Assembly: GCA_017463155.1 (NCBI GenBank)
Contig: JAFTPT010000008.1
Span: forward strand, 1 to 64,000
Length of the DNA: 64,000 bases
Reading direction: 5' to 3'
From: Blautia sp.
Lineage (GTDB): Bacteria; Bacillota; Clostridia; Lachnospirales; Lachnospiraceae
Part shown: one piece after another, positions 1 through 8,560 of the stretch
Layout of the letters: every line of letters begins with the position of its first letter
Numbering within the stretch: position 1 is the stretch's first letter
The notes under the pieces: model-generated
Seen by the model: only the letters and a program-made list of their open reading frames with translations
Told to the model about the DNA's origin: nothing
Database searches by the model: none
Translations under genes and position numbers: made by a program

Positions 1-1176
1 AACTGGAACGGGAAGGTCATCACCTATGACGCCAATGGCTGCATGACACAGAAGGGCACAGGCACCACGTACAGCTGGGGAGCGAACCGGCGGCTGGCGT
101 CAGTCAGTAATGGGAGCACAGTCAGTTATGCCTATGACTTAAGTGGCGCCCGGATCAGGAAAACGGTCAACGGGACCCTGACGGAATACCGCTGGGGAGG
201 CAGCCTGCTGCTGTCGGAGAAGACAGGGAGCGACACGATCTGCTACTTCTATGATTCCACAGGCATGCAGGTGGGAATGACCCTTAACAATATCCTGTAC
301 CTGTACATCCGGAATCTGCAGGGTGATGTGATCGGCATTACGGACCGGAACGGTAATGTGGTGGTGCAGTACAGCTACGACAGCTGGGGGAATATCATCA
401 GCACGACCGGAAGCATGGCCACCACAGTCGGTGCGAAGAACCCCTTCCGTTACCGCGGCTACTATTATGATGTAGAGACCGGGATGTACTACCTGAAGAC
501 TCGATACTATGATCCGGAAATTCGGAGATTTATTAGTCCAGATTTATTTATTCAGACAGGCATTTTTAATTTATGCAAGAATATGTTTTTGTATTGTCTG
601 AATAATCCAATCTCACGGATAGATATAGATGGAAAAGTTGGAGTTCAGGTTCTAATTGTAGCCGTGGTTTCACTGACAAAGGCAGTAATGAGTTTTCCGT
701 ATGATAATCCTAGACGAATAGATTGGACTGAAAAATTGGATACTGAGATTGAAAAAAACTATGCCGAATTAGTTAAATATCGCAAGCAACACAATTTATG
801 GTCAACATTAATGTTTTTTGTTAATAAAGTCAAAACGGGTGGAGACTGGGATTTTAAAAATAAATCTGAGTGGGATATGATATCAGGGTATGATTATTAT
901 TATAGAAATAAGCTTCTTAGACACGATGATCCTGGTAATATTCACTACGGCTATGTTGGAGCAGCGTTATTTCATGGGAATGCTTTGGCGTCCTTTGCTG
1001 GAAAATATCAAGCTATTCAGGATTTCTGTCATGGAAAGTCTCCACAGTTTAATCACTGGTATTCCTATTTGGACGATCCTCGTGATACAGAGATGATAGT
1101 GTATGGATATTTGTTGTGGCAACAAGCTCATAATCCCTATGATTATTTGAATTCACCATGGAGTATTCCTTGGTAA
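1..1176 (+). CDS. Rhs/YD-repeat protein, C-terminal part, with toxin-44-like tip (5' end outside window)
   Basis: The reading frame is open from base 1, so only the last 391 residues are visible; the ATG at 43 is internal. Visible residues 1-145 are YD-type repeats. About 147-181 is the conserved Rhs core end (NPFRYRGYYYDVETGMYYL ... YYDPEIRRFISPD), after which Rhs proteins carry a variable tip. The tip (about residues 215-391) has GGDWDFKN, IHYGYVGAA, FAGKYQ, and DDPRDTEMIVYGY, the pattern I know from polymorphic toxin type 44 (Ntox44), a predicted RNase; this call is from memory. The DNA turns from GC-rich to AT-rich near base 515, inside the core end, as expected after tip exchange by recombination. 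Rhs proteins of Gram-positives are usually exported, wall-associated or secreted, and deliver the tip to neighbouring cells. The next genes are candidates for immunity. Confidence 0.85.
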   Translation, partial: NWNGKVITYDANGCMTQKGTGTTYSWGANRRLASVSNGSTVSYAYDLSGARIRKTVNGTLTEYRWGGSLLLSEKTGSDTICYFYDSTGMQVGMTLNNILYLYIRNLQGDVIGITDRNGNVVVQYSYDSWGNIISTTGSMATTVGAKNPFRYRGYYYDVETGMYYLKTRYYDPEIRRFISPDLFIQTGIFNLCKNMFLYCLNNPISRIDIDGKVGVQVLIVAVVSLTKAVMSFPYDNPRRIDWTEKLDTEIEKNYAELVKYRKQHNLWSTLMFFVNKVKTGGDWDFKNKSEWDMISGYDYYYRNKLLRHDDPGNIHYGYVGAALFHGNALASFAGKYQAIQDFCHGKSPQFNHWYSYLDDPRDTEMIVYGYLLWQQAHNPYDYLNSPWSIPW

Positions 1177-1256
1177 TAGGCATAGCTATGAAATATTTCT
1201 GCTGTTTTAATCATTATACACATTAATCTTTTCAAATGTGGTTCTGTGATTTAAGC

Positions 1257-1298
1257 TCAAGGTCATGATATTTTATACTGTATCATGGCCTTGATTTT
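1257..1298 (+). terminator. Stem-loop terminator after the Rhs gene
   Basis: Arms at 1257-1270 and 1281-1294 pair over 14 positions with one G-U pair, with a 10-base loop, followed by TTTT at 1295-1298. It separates the Rhs gene from the next gene, so that gene probably has its own promoter or depends on readthrough. Confidence 0.65.
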
Positions 1299-1330
1299 AG
1301 ATAAACATAGCAGAAGAGGAGGCGGTGATT

Positions 1331-2281
1331 TTGAAATATATAGTTTTTTCAATAGTATTATTCGTAATCAGATTTGTGTATTACTTTTATTTAGATTATC
1401 TTAATGCGTATTATGATATTTTAGGCATTTTTTTGTTCATTCTTCTGACAGGGCTTGACGGCTTATGGATATGCTGGAGCATACATACAATTTTTCGTAA
1501 AAAGAATTATAAAATGAGCATTTTCCTTCTAGGTATCCTTGTGATGACTGTGACATTCCCCATGCATGAAATAATCTTTCGTGTAAAGCAATTCTTGTAT
1601 GTAGAGAAACGTATGGAATTCTATCTGGATATCCAGAAAACATATGCTGATTTTTTGGATGTCAACAGTCTGATTCGGATTCCTTCAGATTACTTGGAGG
1701 CTTGTGGTTATAGTCGTGAGGTGTTATATTATAAGAAATTGCAAGAGGACTTTATTGCCTTCTTTCCGCAAGAGACTGGGATTACGCATAAAAGTGGGGC
1801 AATGCTGATATATTCAACCGTCGAGGAAGAATCTCTTCTATGCATGATATGTGATAGTAAAGAAATCTGGACAGATCAATATACTATAGGTTACAAGCAG
1901 CAAGGAAGAGATTGGTGGTATTTCACATGGGATTCTGGATACACAGGTTGGAAGGAAAATAAGAAGAAACTAATCAACTATATCAAAAGGGCATATATAG
2001 ACCGGGAATATGTGAATGAACAGATATCTATTCCTTCAAAATATCAGCCTGCTGCAGGAGGTCATGGTCATGTTTTCCTTTATAAAGATCATGACGTCAT
2101 TTACATTGCGATACCAATGAAGATCAACGAGGAAAGAGAAGAAACGGGGAGTGCATATGTGTATTTTGAAGATGATTACGTGAATGCGTACAGAATAATA
2201 AGGGATATGTTAAAGCTTGACAAGGAAACGGTGGGAAACATAATAAATAATGATAATGGATGGCATTATGTTTTTTGGTAG
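1331..2281 (+). CDS. Membrane protein of unknown function, candidate immunity protein
   Basis: A 316-residue protein that I do not recognise. The N-terminal 95 residues contain three hydrophobic segments (MKYIVFSIVLFVIRFVYYFY; a second around ILGIFLFILLTGLDGLWICW; a third around MSIFLLGILVMTVTF). The remaining 220 residues look soluble, rich in Tyr, Lys and Glu. The start is taken as TTG at 1331 because AGGAGG at 1317-1322 lies 8 bases upstream; the GTG at 1325 would leave only 2. It is as AT-rich as the Rhs tip and sits right behind it, the usual place of an immunity gene for a polymorphic toxin. That role is inferred from position only; a membrane immunity protein for a predicted cytoplasmic RNase toxin would be somewhat unusual. 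Confidence 0.6.
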   Translation: MKYIVFSIVLFVIRFVYYFYLDYLNAYYDILGIFLFILLTGLDGLWICWSIHTIFRKKNYKMSIFLLGILVMTVTFPMHEIIFRVKQFLYVEKRMEFYLDIQKTYADFLDVNSLIRIPSDYLEACGYSREVLYYKKLQEDFIAFFPQETGITHKSGAMLIYSTVEEESLLCMICDSKEIWTDQYTIGYKQQGRDWWYFTWDSGYTGWKENKKKLINYIKRAYIDREYVNEQISIPSKYQPAAGGHGHVFLYKDHDVIYIAIPMKINEEREETGSAYVYFEDDYVNAYRIIRDMLKLDKETVGNIINNDNGWHYVFW

Positions 2282-2403
2282 ATCGCTTTTTGGAAAGAGT
2301 AAAGCCCCTTGGTTTATATGACAGCAATAAAAAAAGGAAGCCGACATACTCAGAGATATATCGTCCCCATGGGATGACTGCCGTCACAATGTAATTTTTT
2401 AAG

Positions 2404-2439
2404 GATGCTCGGGGCTGCTTGTTTACAGCTCTGAGCATC
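2404..2439. other. Stem-loop in the gap before the next gene
   Basis: Arms at 2404-2417 and 2426-2439 pair over 14 positions with two G-U pairs around an 8-base loop. No T-run follows on either strand, so it is not a standard terminator. It lies 36 bases upstream of the start at 2476 and could shape the leader of that message. The rest of the 2282-2475 gap shows no gene. Confidence 0.4.
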
Positions 2440-2475
2440 TTGGACATGCAAACGACAATGTGGAAGGAGATTATA

Positions 2476-3039
2476 ATGACCATCAAAGGAAATGGAAAAG
2501 ATCGTGCAGCAATCATAGGAGTGCTGGCTGTACTTCTCATTCTTGAGGCATTCCTGTGTGTGGAAATGGATGTATTTAATTTCAAAAAAGACGCCGGAGC
2601 CAAGATAATCTATATCGGAGTCATTCTGTTCGCCTGTGCATTCTTAGTTTATAAGGATTATTCATTGTTCAGAGTTTTTGTAATGGATGAAAGAGGATGT
2701 ACCGTAAAATACTTGTGGCTAAAAAAGTTTTATTCCTGGGACGAACTGACGATGAAACAGTATGTCATTTTGTGGGAATCCCTTCCATCGTCATCTTTCC
2801 AGGTCAGGCAGCTTACCGGGGCAGTTTTTTCAAAAAAGAAAAGACGGTTTAAAAAGACTGTCTTAAGAAAGCATTACGATCTTCCGTTTTTTATCTGTGT
2901 TTCATTTAAGGTCAAAATGAAAAAGGGCAAGGATACCTATATTGATTTTCCTGATGAATACCCCGTTGATGAGGAGGAGTTTCGTGCACGTATGAAGGAA
3001 TGGGGTGTTGAACTGGAGCCAATAAAAAACATGAATTGA
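2476..3039 (+). CDS. Two-helix membrane protein of unknown function
   Basis: A 187-residue protein. Start ATG at 2476 is chosen for the GGAAGGAG sequence just upstream (2462-2469). Residues 11-30 (AAIIGVLAVLLILEAFLCVE) and about 43-62 (KIIYIGVILFACAFLVYKDY) look like membrane segments; the rest is a soluble domain with DERGCTVKYLW, FYSWDEL and FPDEYPVDEEEF. This layout resembles small membrane proteins with a PH-like domain that are often found as orphan immunity-type genes near Rhs loci, but the resemblance is weak and I do not assign a function. It is followed 24 bases later by the secreted protein gene and may be co-transcribed with it. Confidence 0.6.
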   Translation: MTIKGNGKDRAAIIGVLAVLLILEAFLCVEMDVFNFKKDAGAKIIYIGVILFACAFLVYKDYSLFRVFVMDERGCTVKYLWLKKFYSWDELTMKQYVILWESLPSSSFQVRQLTGAVFSKKKRRFKKTVLRKHYDLPFFICVSFKVKMKKGKDTYIDFPDEYPVDEEEFRARMKEWGVELEPIKNMN

Positions 3040-3063
3040 TTACAAAGTGAGGAGATGAGTTAT

Positions 3064-5931
3064 ATGAAAAAGATATCATTGCTGTTGGTAGTATCTTTTC
3101 TTATGTGTACAAACGCTGCATTGCACGTTTCTGCCGAATCAGAGGTGCTGGACTGCGGCAACGAGGTTTTGGCAGGCCTTGAAAGCGCAGGGCTGGAGTC
3201 AACCGAAGAGCAGATACCGGAAGAGGAAGACGGCGAAGCCGTGTTATCTGAATCCATTCCGGAGGAAATAGAGCCGCAGACATATGCCTCCGAGGAAGAG
3301 GAACCTGAAAAAGACGCAGAAGCCCCGGAGGAAATCCTCACATCCGAAGTCGGAGATGCTATGGAAGTCGGGGCGGATTCCGGTAGTATAGAAATCGTTC
3401 CGGGTGAAATAAAAGATTTTCATTTTTCAGAGGACACCGGGAGTGGGCGGCATATCTTCCGCTGCCAGATTAAAGAATCCGGACTCTATTACATTCATGC
3501 GGTAAGAAAAACCGGTACCTTTATCGGCGAAATCAATCGGGAGGGAGGAACGAATCCCTATTATCTTGTCGTGGGACTGACGGAGGACAAGGTAGAGGAT
3601 TGCTTTCATCCACTTTATTTTCCTGAAGGATTTGAGCTCATCATCGGCATTGAAGCCACAAATGGTTCGGCAGAGATCAAAGGCAGTCTTTCCGTCGAGA
3701 ATGCTGACGTACCGGTGCTTTGTTCATTGGAGATAGAGAAAAACAACCTTCGATCGAACAATATGACGGAGCTATGCCGGGATTTCCTGCTTACAGCGAA
3801 TTACCAGGATGTCGGAAATCCTGTCGATCCGGAGCTCAGGTTTCAGGAGTATATGACCGTATACAACTGGCCGTCTCCTTACGTGGATGAATATGGGAAC
3901 AGTTTTGTTATTATTGCGGATGATGATGGTGCACTGAAGACACGGTATCTGAATCACGGTACACATACGTTCCATGTGATCGTGAACGAGGATAGAGATA
4001 TTGCGTCGGCCACCGCAGAAGTTCCGTTTACCGAAGAGGAGCTGATCCGCAACGGTATCAGTCTGTCAACAGAGCAAACAGAATATTCCGTGGACCCGGA
4101 CCAGGAGGAAGTATTCTTTGTGTTTGACAAGGCGGTTCTTCTGAGTGGCACATACCGGTTTGACTGTGGCATCCCGGCTTCTTTTTATCCAGGGTTTGGA
4201 AGCTATCCCAATGGTGCGGTTTCCTTTATGGGGGCGGACAGCCGTTATCTGCAGCATACGACGGGAAAGACGCATGACTATGCATTTTATGGAATCAAGC
4301 GGAAGGACTGGTCAGGGAATAGTTTAACGGTTCATTTTCAAAAGTCGGCCGCAGTCAAAAGCGCAGAGCTGGGGCTTTCCGATACGGTTGTACAGCCCGT
4401 TGCTTCCGGGAAATTCTGTAAGGCATCGATTACGTATCAGAACGGTGATAAAGAAACACTTTCCGTATGGAAAATCGCCCTGGATCACGCAGACCGTCCT
4501 GAGTACCTTTATACGGAGGGAATGCACGGAGAACGTTTTTGCCTCCGGTTCTATGATGCGGATGGAAAGCCTGCGTTTGTTCCGGGAAAGACCAACCGGC
4601 TTCCGGATGGGAGGTATACCTGTAAACTGACGGAGAATGACGAGTCAAGGACGCTTTGTAAAAAGACTGTTTCCCTGAAAAATGGCACGAAGGTTCTGAA
4701 AGACGGACAGAAGTTTTCGCTGAAAAAGGGAGAAAGCGCATGGCTGTACCTTCCCGGTCCGCAACCATACGATGTATTTCGTGTATGGATCACGCCAACG
4801 GCTGATTCCCAGGGAAGTCTAAACAGCACCTTTTTTATAAATGACAGAGGAGAGCCATATCTGCGGGAGAGCAGCTTTGGGCGGAAGGAAACCATTTCCG
4901 GTAATGTGGGCTATTATGTGTCCGGGTCTTCGCATTATCTTTATGGCATATACCTGACGGTTACGGGTGACAGCCCGTTTTCGGGAACGATCCGGTATGT
5001 GGCGGAAGGAAAGAATCTCGGGAAGAAATCTGTTGAGTCCATGAAGATGAAAACCTCTGCCATTAAGGCCCGTCATTCGGGCGGGTATTGGAATATACCG
5101 GTAGAGATCCTGTACAAGGATGGAAGCAAGGAGACCTTGTCAAAGTGGGTTGTCCCGGATGGGACAGAGAATACAGAAAAACCGCAGGAACTGATTGGTT
5201 TGTCTGCGAATTATGATCGCTATGTTCTTGCGCTTACCAGTGAAGAGATGGAGACGGGACTGTTTTTTCCAAAGACGCAGGCCGAGCTTCGCTCAGTATC
5301 TGGAAAAAAGATCATTGTGAAGATCAGCGATCCAGATCCGGGATCTGCCCCTGGTTTTCTGCTTTGGACCTGTTTTGGTAATGCCGCCGATGCACCCGTT
5401 TCCCAGACGCTTTCTGTTCCGGATTACAAAAAACCGCTGAACTGCAAACCGTTCAAGCTTTCGGCAGTGGTTCTGGCAGGCAACAAAAAAGGAAAGCTGA
5501 CCTATGCCTCTCATAATCCCAGAATTGCTGCGGTGGATTCCAAGGGCAAGGTTACGGTGAAGGCAATCGGAGAAACGTATATTACAATTACTTCACCCAA
5601 GTGCAGCGGCTACAAAACGACCAAGATCAAAGCAAAGATCACTGTAAACCCGCCCAGGATTACGTTTTCAAAGCTGCAGGCAGCCGGCAAGGGCAAAGTA
5701 AATCTGAACTGGAATAATCTGAAAGGGATCAGTGGCTGCCAGGTGCAGTATGCTACGAATCGTGATTTCAAGAAGGCCAGGATCAAGACCTTCGGGGCAA
5801 AAGCCGCAAGGAACATTACAGGTCTTAAACAAAATCAATACTACTGTTTCAGAATTCGTACATTCAAAACAATAAACGGTGTGAAGAAGTATTCCTCATG
5901 GAGTGAGGTAATGCAGATCAAAGTCAAATAA
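3064..5931 (+). CDS. Large secreted protein with Ig-like (Big2) and fibronectin type III domains
   Basis: A 955-residue exported protein. The start is ATG 3064 (MKKISLLLVVSF...) because AGGAG at 3049-3053 would touch the alternative ATG at 3055. A signal peptide ends near HVSAES. Residues 25-100 are an acidic, Glu/Pro-rich linker. The middle (about 100-770) has repeated beta-rich stretches that I do not recognise. Near the C-terminus is a bacterial Ig-like group 2 module (YASHNPRIAAVDSKGKVTVK), then a fibronectin type III module (residues about 860-955, ending YSSWSEVMQIKVK). No LPXTG sorting signal or terminal membrane helix is seen, so how it stays at the cell surface, if it does, is unclear. 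Big2 and Fn3 modules at the end are typical of Lachnospiraceae adhesins and secreted enzymes; no enzymatic motif was seen. Confidence 0.75.
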   Translation: MKKISLLLVVSFLMCTNAALHVSAESEVLDCGNEVLAGLESAGLESTEEQIPEEEDGEAVLSESIPEEIEPQTYASEEEEPEKDAEAPEEILTSEVGDAMEVGADSGSIEIVPGEIKDFHFSEDTGSGRHIFRCQIKESGLYYIHAVRKTGTFIGEINREGGTNPYYLVVGLTEDKVEDCFHPLYFPEGFELIIGIEATNGSAEIKGSLSVENADVPVLCSLEIEKNNLRSNNMTELCRDFLLTANYQDVGNPVDPELRFQEYMTVYNWPSPYVDEYGNSFVIIADDDGALKTRYLNHGTHTFHVIVNEDRDIASATAEVPFTEEELIRNGISLSTEQTEYSVDPDQEEVFFVFDKAVLLSGTYRFDCGIPASFYPGFGSYPNGAVSFMGADSRYLQHTTGKTHDYAFYGIKRKDWSGNSLTVHFQKSAAVKSAELGLSDTVVQPVASGKFCKASITYQNGDKETLSVWKIALDHADRPEYLYTEGMHGERFCLRFYDADGKPAFVPGKTNRLPDGRYTCKLTENDESRTLCKKTVSLKNGTKVLKDGQKFSLKKGESAWLYLPGPQPYDVFRVWITPTADSQGSLNSTFFINDRGEPYLRESSFGRKETISGNVGYYVSGSSHYLYGIYLTVTGDSPFSGTIRYVAEGKNLGKKSVESMKMKTSAIKARHSGGYWNIPVEILYKDGSKETLSKWVVPDGTENTEKPQELIGLSANYDRYVLALTSEEMETGLFFPKTQAELRSVSGKKIIVKISDPDPGSAPGFLLWTCFGNAADAPVSQTLSVPDYKKPLNCKPFKLSAVVLAGNKKGKLTYASHNPRIAAVDSKGKVTVKAIGETYITITSPKCSGYKTTKIKAKITVNPPRITFSKLQAAGKGKVNLNWNNLKGISGCQVQYATNRDFKKARIKTFGAKAARNITGLKQNQYYCFRIRTFKTINGVKKYSSWSEVMQIKVK

Positions 5932-5947
5932 ATGGTCAGCATGTGTC

Positions 5948-5987
5948 AAAAAAAGTCAAGGGTGAAACACCGCCCTTGACTTTTTTT
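5948..5987 (+). terminator. Rho-independent terminator
   Basis: Perfect 8-bp stem GTCAAGGG (5955-5962) with CCCTTGAC (5973-5980), extended by A-T pairs from the flanking seven A and seven T. It ends the secreted-protein transcript and marks the border between the accessory region and the housekeeping genes. The A-run upstream would let it act on both strands. Confidence 0.9.
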
Positions 5988-6035
5988 CCTTGATATCGTA
6001 AGGTTAAATGATGGTAAAGGGAGGGCTTGTGTGAC

Positions 6036-6755
6036 ATGCATTTGAATAGGAAGAGAGTAAGAGCCCTGCTTAGGGAATGGATACCGGCCTGGGCGATACT
6101 TCCGCTTATCTCGATCTTTGTACTGAATATGCTGATCTACGCGGGCAGCGGATGGCTGACCGCTTCCAGATACCATTATGACCTGACGATGGGGATCGAC
6201 CGGATGGTGCCGTTCCTGCCGCCTTTTATCTGGATCTATGTGCTGGCGTTTCCCTTCTGGGGTGTCGGATACATCCTGTTTGCATCCTGGGGAAAGGACG
6301 GCTTTTACCGGCTGGTGGCCACGGATATCACCATCCACCTGATCTGCCTGGTGTTCTTTTTGATCCTTCCCACCACCAACGTGCGTCCGGAGGTACCGGG
6401 CAGCAGTCTGTCGGACATGCTGCTGCGGTTCGTCTATGCCGTGGACGGTGGAGACATGCCGTCCAATCTGTTTCCGTCGATCCACTGCTATGTCAGCTGG
6501 CTTTGCTGGCGCGGATGCGTGGGAAATCCAAAAGTCCCGAAGGCGTACCAGCGGTTTTCCCTTGTGATGGCCGTGCTGATCGTGATCTCCACCCAGGTGC
6601 TGAAGCAGCACTACCTGGTGGATGCCGTGGCGGCGCTCGTTCTGGTGGAGGTTTTCTGGCGGTTTTACCGGAAGGGCAGACGGCATGAACCGTTTATGCG
6701 GTTTTTCGAAAAGCTGAACGGACTGCTTCCCGCAGGGGAGGATGATCACCACTGA
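6036..6755 (+). CDS. PAP2-superfamily membrane phosphatase/transferase (Aur1/IPC-synthase-like type)
   Basis: A 239-residue protein with about six hydrophobic segments. ATG 6036 is preferred; the GGGAGGG at 6019-6025 lies 10 bases upstream and would abut the TTG at 6027. The PAP2 motifs are present in the variant form: PSNLFPSIHCYVSW around residues 146-160 (PSxH motif) and STQVLKQHYLVDAVAAL (the H...D motif) about 40 residues later. The usual KxxxxxxRP motif is not evident, though RPEVPG lies between. This arrangement resembles the inositol-phosphorylceramide synthase/lipid phosphatase branch rather than undecaprenyl pyrophosphate phosphatase. The substrate cannot be told from sequence; a lipid phosphate at the membrane is likely. 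Confidence 0.8.
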   Translation: MHLNRKRVRALLREWIPAWAILPLISIFVLNMLIYAGSGWLTASRYHYDLTMGIDRMVPFLPPFIWIYVLAFPFWGVGYILFASWGKDGFYRLVATDITIHLICLVFFLILPTTNVRPEVPGSSLSDMLLRFVYAVDGGDMPSNLFPSIHCYVSWLCWRGCVGNPKVPKAYQRFSLVMAVLIVISTQVLKQHYLVDAVAALVLVEVFWRFYRKGRRHEPFMRFFEKLNGLLPAGEDDHH

Positions 6756-6849
6756 AGTGCAGCATGAACTTGAATCTGAAGAACCGGTTCCGCTGGGAGA
6801 ACTATAAAAACCCGCACAAAGGAACTGATCGATAACAGGAGGATTCACA

Positions 6850-7803
6850 ATGAAGTGGAATCAGTTTACTATTAGAACAACCGTAGAGGCGGAGGATGTG
6901 ATCATCAGCGCCCTGGCAGACATCGGGATCGAGGGTGTGGAGATCCTGGACAGCCAGCCCCTCTCGGAGGAGGACAAGAGCCGGATGTTCGTGGACATCA
7001 TGCCGGAGGGCCCGGAGGACGATGGCACCGCCTCGCTGCGCTTTTATGTGGAGGAGGATGCCGATACGGAGAAGATCCGGGAGGATGTGGAGCAGGTGCT
7101 TGACGAGATCCGTGGCTATATGGACATCGGCGAGGGCACCATCGAACAGTCCAGCACCGAGGACAAGGACTGGATCAACAACTGGAAGGAGTACTTCCAC
7201 CAGTTCCATGTGGACGATATCCTGATCGTCCCCTCCTGGGAGGAAGTGGACGAGAAGGAGCAGTACAGCATGATCCTGCACATCGATCCGGGCACCGCCT
7301 TCGGCACGGGCATGCATGAGACGACACAGCTGGTGATCCGGCAGCTCAAAAAGTTCGTGACGGACGAGACACAGCTTCTCGACGTGGGAACCGGCAGCGG
7401 GATCCTGGGCATCGTGGCGCTGAAGCTCGGAGCGGCCCATGTGCGGGGAACAGACCTTGATCCCTGTGCGGTTCCGGCCGTGAAGGAGAATAAGGAAGCC
7501 AACGACATCGCCGATGATGACTTTGAGATGGTGATCGGGAACATCATCGACGACAAAGAGACACAGGACTGGGCCGGATACGACCGCTACGATATCGTGA
7601 CGGCCAACATCCTGGCGGACGTGCTTCTGCCGCTGACGCCGGTCATCGTACCTTGCCTCAAGAAGGGCGGTTATTACATAACCTCCGGCATCCTGGATGT
7701 CAAGGAGGACGAGGTCGTCAAAGCTGTGAAGGACGCGGGCCTTACCCTTGTCGAGGTGACAAGGCAGGGCGAGTGGGTGTCCGTGACGGCCAGAAAGGAC
7801 TGA
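6850..7803 (+). CDS. prmA: Ribosomal protein L11 methyltransferase
   Basis: 317 residues, the normal length. PrmA uses S-adenosylmethionine to trimethylate lysines and the N-terminus of L11. The N-terminal domain (MKWNQFTIRTTVEAEDVI...) is the L11-binding region; GTAFGTGMHETTQL and the SAM-binding DVGTGSGILGIVALKLGA (from residue 178) are hallmarks, followed by the PrmA-type motif ANILADVLLPL near residue 252. AGGAGG precedes the ATG by 6 bases. rsmE follows after 6 bases, so the two are one operon, an order common in Firmicutes (in Bacillus next to dnaJ, which is not seen here). Confidence 0.97.
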   Translation: MKWNQFTIRTTVEAEDVIISALADIGIEGVEILDSQPLSEEDKSRMFVDIMPEGPEDDGTASLRFYVEEDADTEKIREDVEQVLDEIRGYMDIGEGTIEQSSTEDKDWINNWKEYFHQFHVDDILIVPSWEEVDEKEQYSMILHIDPGTAFGTGMHETTQLVIRQLKKFVTDETQLLDVGTGSGILGIVALKLGAAHVRGTDLDPCAVPAVKENKEANDIADDDFEMVIGNIIDDKETQDWAGYDRYDIVTANILADVLLPLTPVIVPCLKKGGYYITSGILDVKEDEVVKAVKDAGLTLVEVTRQGEWVSVTARKD

Positions 7804-7809
7804 AGAGAC

Positions 7810-8556
7810 GTGCAGCGTTTTTTTGCGGCGCCGGAGCAGATCGATGAAGAGCATCATCGGATCGTGATCACCGGGGCGGATGTCAATCATATCAGAAATG
7901 TCCTGCGGATGCGGCCCGGGGAGGAGCTCTGGATCAGTGACGGGGACAAAAAAGAATACCACTGCCGGATCGAGAGTGTGGAGGACGACATCCTCCTCAC
8001 GATCCTGTACGCGCAGGAGCCGCAGTATGAGCTGCCGAACCGCATCTGGCTGTTCCAGGGCCTCCCAAAGGGCGACAAGATGGAGCTGATCATCCAGAAG
8101 GCGGTGGAGCTTGGCGCCTGCGGCATCGTTCCGGTGGAGACAAAGCGCTGTGTCATGAAGCTGGACCCGAAACGCGCGGATAAAAAGATTGCGCGCTGGC
8201 AGCAGATCGCGGAGGGGGCGGCCAAGCAGTCGCGGCGGATGCTGATCCCGGAGATCAGGCCCGTGATGAGCTGGAAGGAGGCCCTTGCGGAAGCAGAGAA
8301 GCTGGATGTGATCCTGATGCCCTATGAGCTGGCCGAGGGGATGGAAAAGACCCGGGAGCTCCTGCGGACCATACAGCCCGGACAGTCCATCGGAATCTTC
8401 ATCGGCCCGGAGGGCGGTTTTACGGAGGAGGAAGTCTCCCAGGCGCAGGAGGCAGGTGCCTGTACGATGACTCTCGGCAGGCGTATCCTGCGGACCGAGA
8501 CGGCCGGGATGGCGATCCTGTCGATCCTTATGTTCCAGCTGGAAACAGGAGAGTGA
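7810..8556 (+). CDS. rsmE: 16S rRNA (uridine-1498-N3)-methyltransferase
   Basis: 248 residues, starting with GTG at 7810. RsmE methylates U1498 of 16S rRNA and belongs to the SPOUT knot fold. The N-terminal PUA-like part has VNHIRNVLRMRPGEEL; the SAM-knot part has GIFIGPEGGFTEEEV (near residue 195) and LGRRILRTETA, both diagnostic. It sits 6 bases after prmA and 4 bases before the cysteine desulfurase gene, so translation of all three is probably coupled. Confidence 0.96.
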   Translation: MQRFFAAPEQIDEEHHRIVITGADVNHIRNVLRMRPGEELWISDGDKKEYHCRIESVEDDILLTILYAQEPQYELPNRIWLFQGLPKGDKMELIIQKAVELGACGIVPVETKRCVMKLDPKRADKKIARWQQIAEGAAKQSRRMLIPEIRPVMSWKEALAEAEKLDVILMPYELAEGMEKTRELLRTIQPGQSIGIFIGPEGGFTEEEVSQAQEAGACTMTLGRRILRTETAGMAILSILMFQLETGE

Positions 8557-8560
8557 AAGA

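Noticed and set aside
3055..3063. Earlier start for the secreted protein at 3055
   Set aside because: The ribosome site would abut the codon and the signal peptide begins cleanly at 3064.
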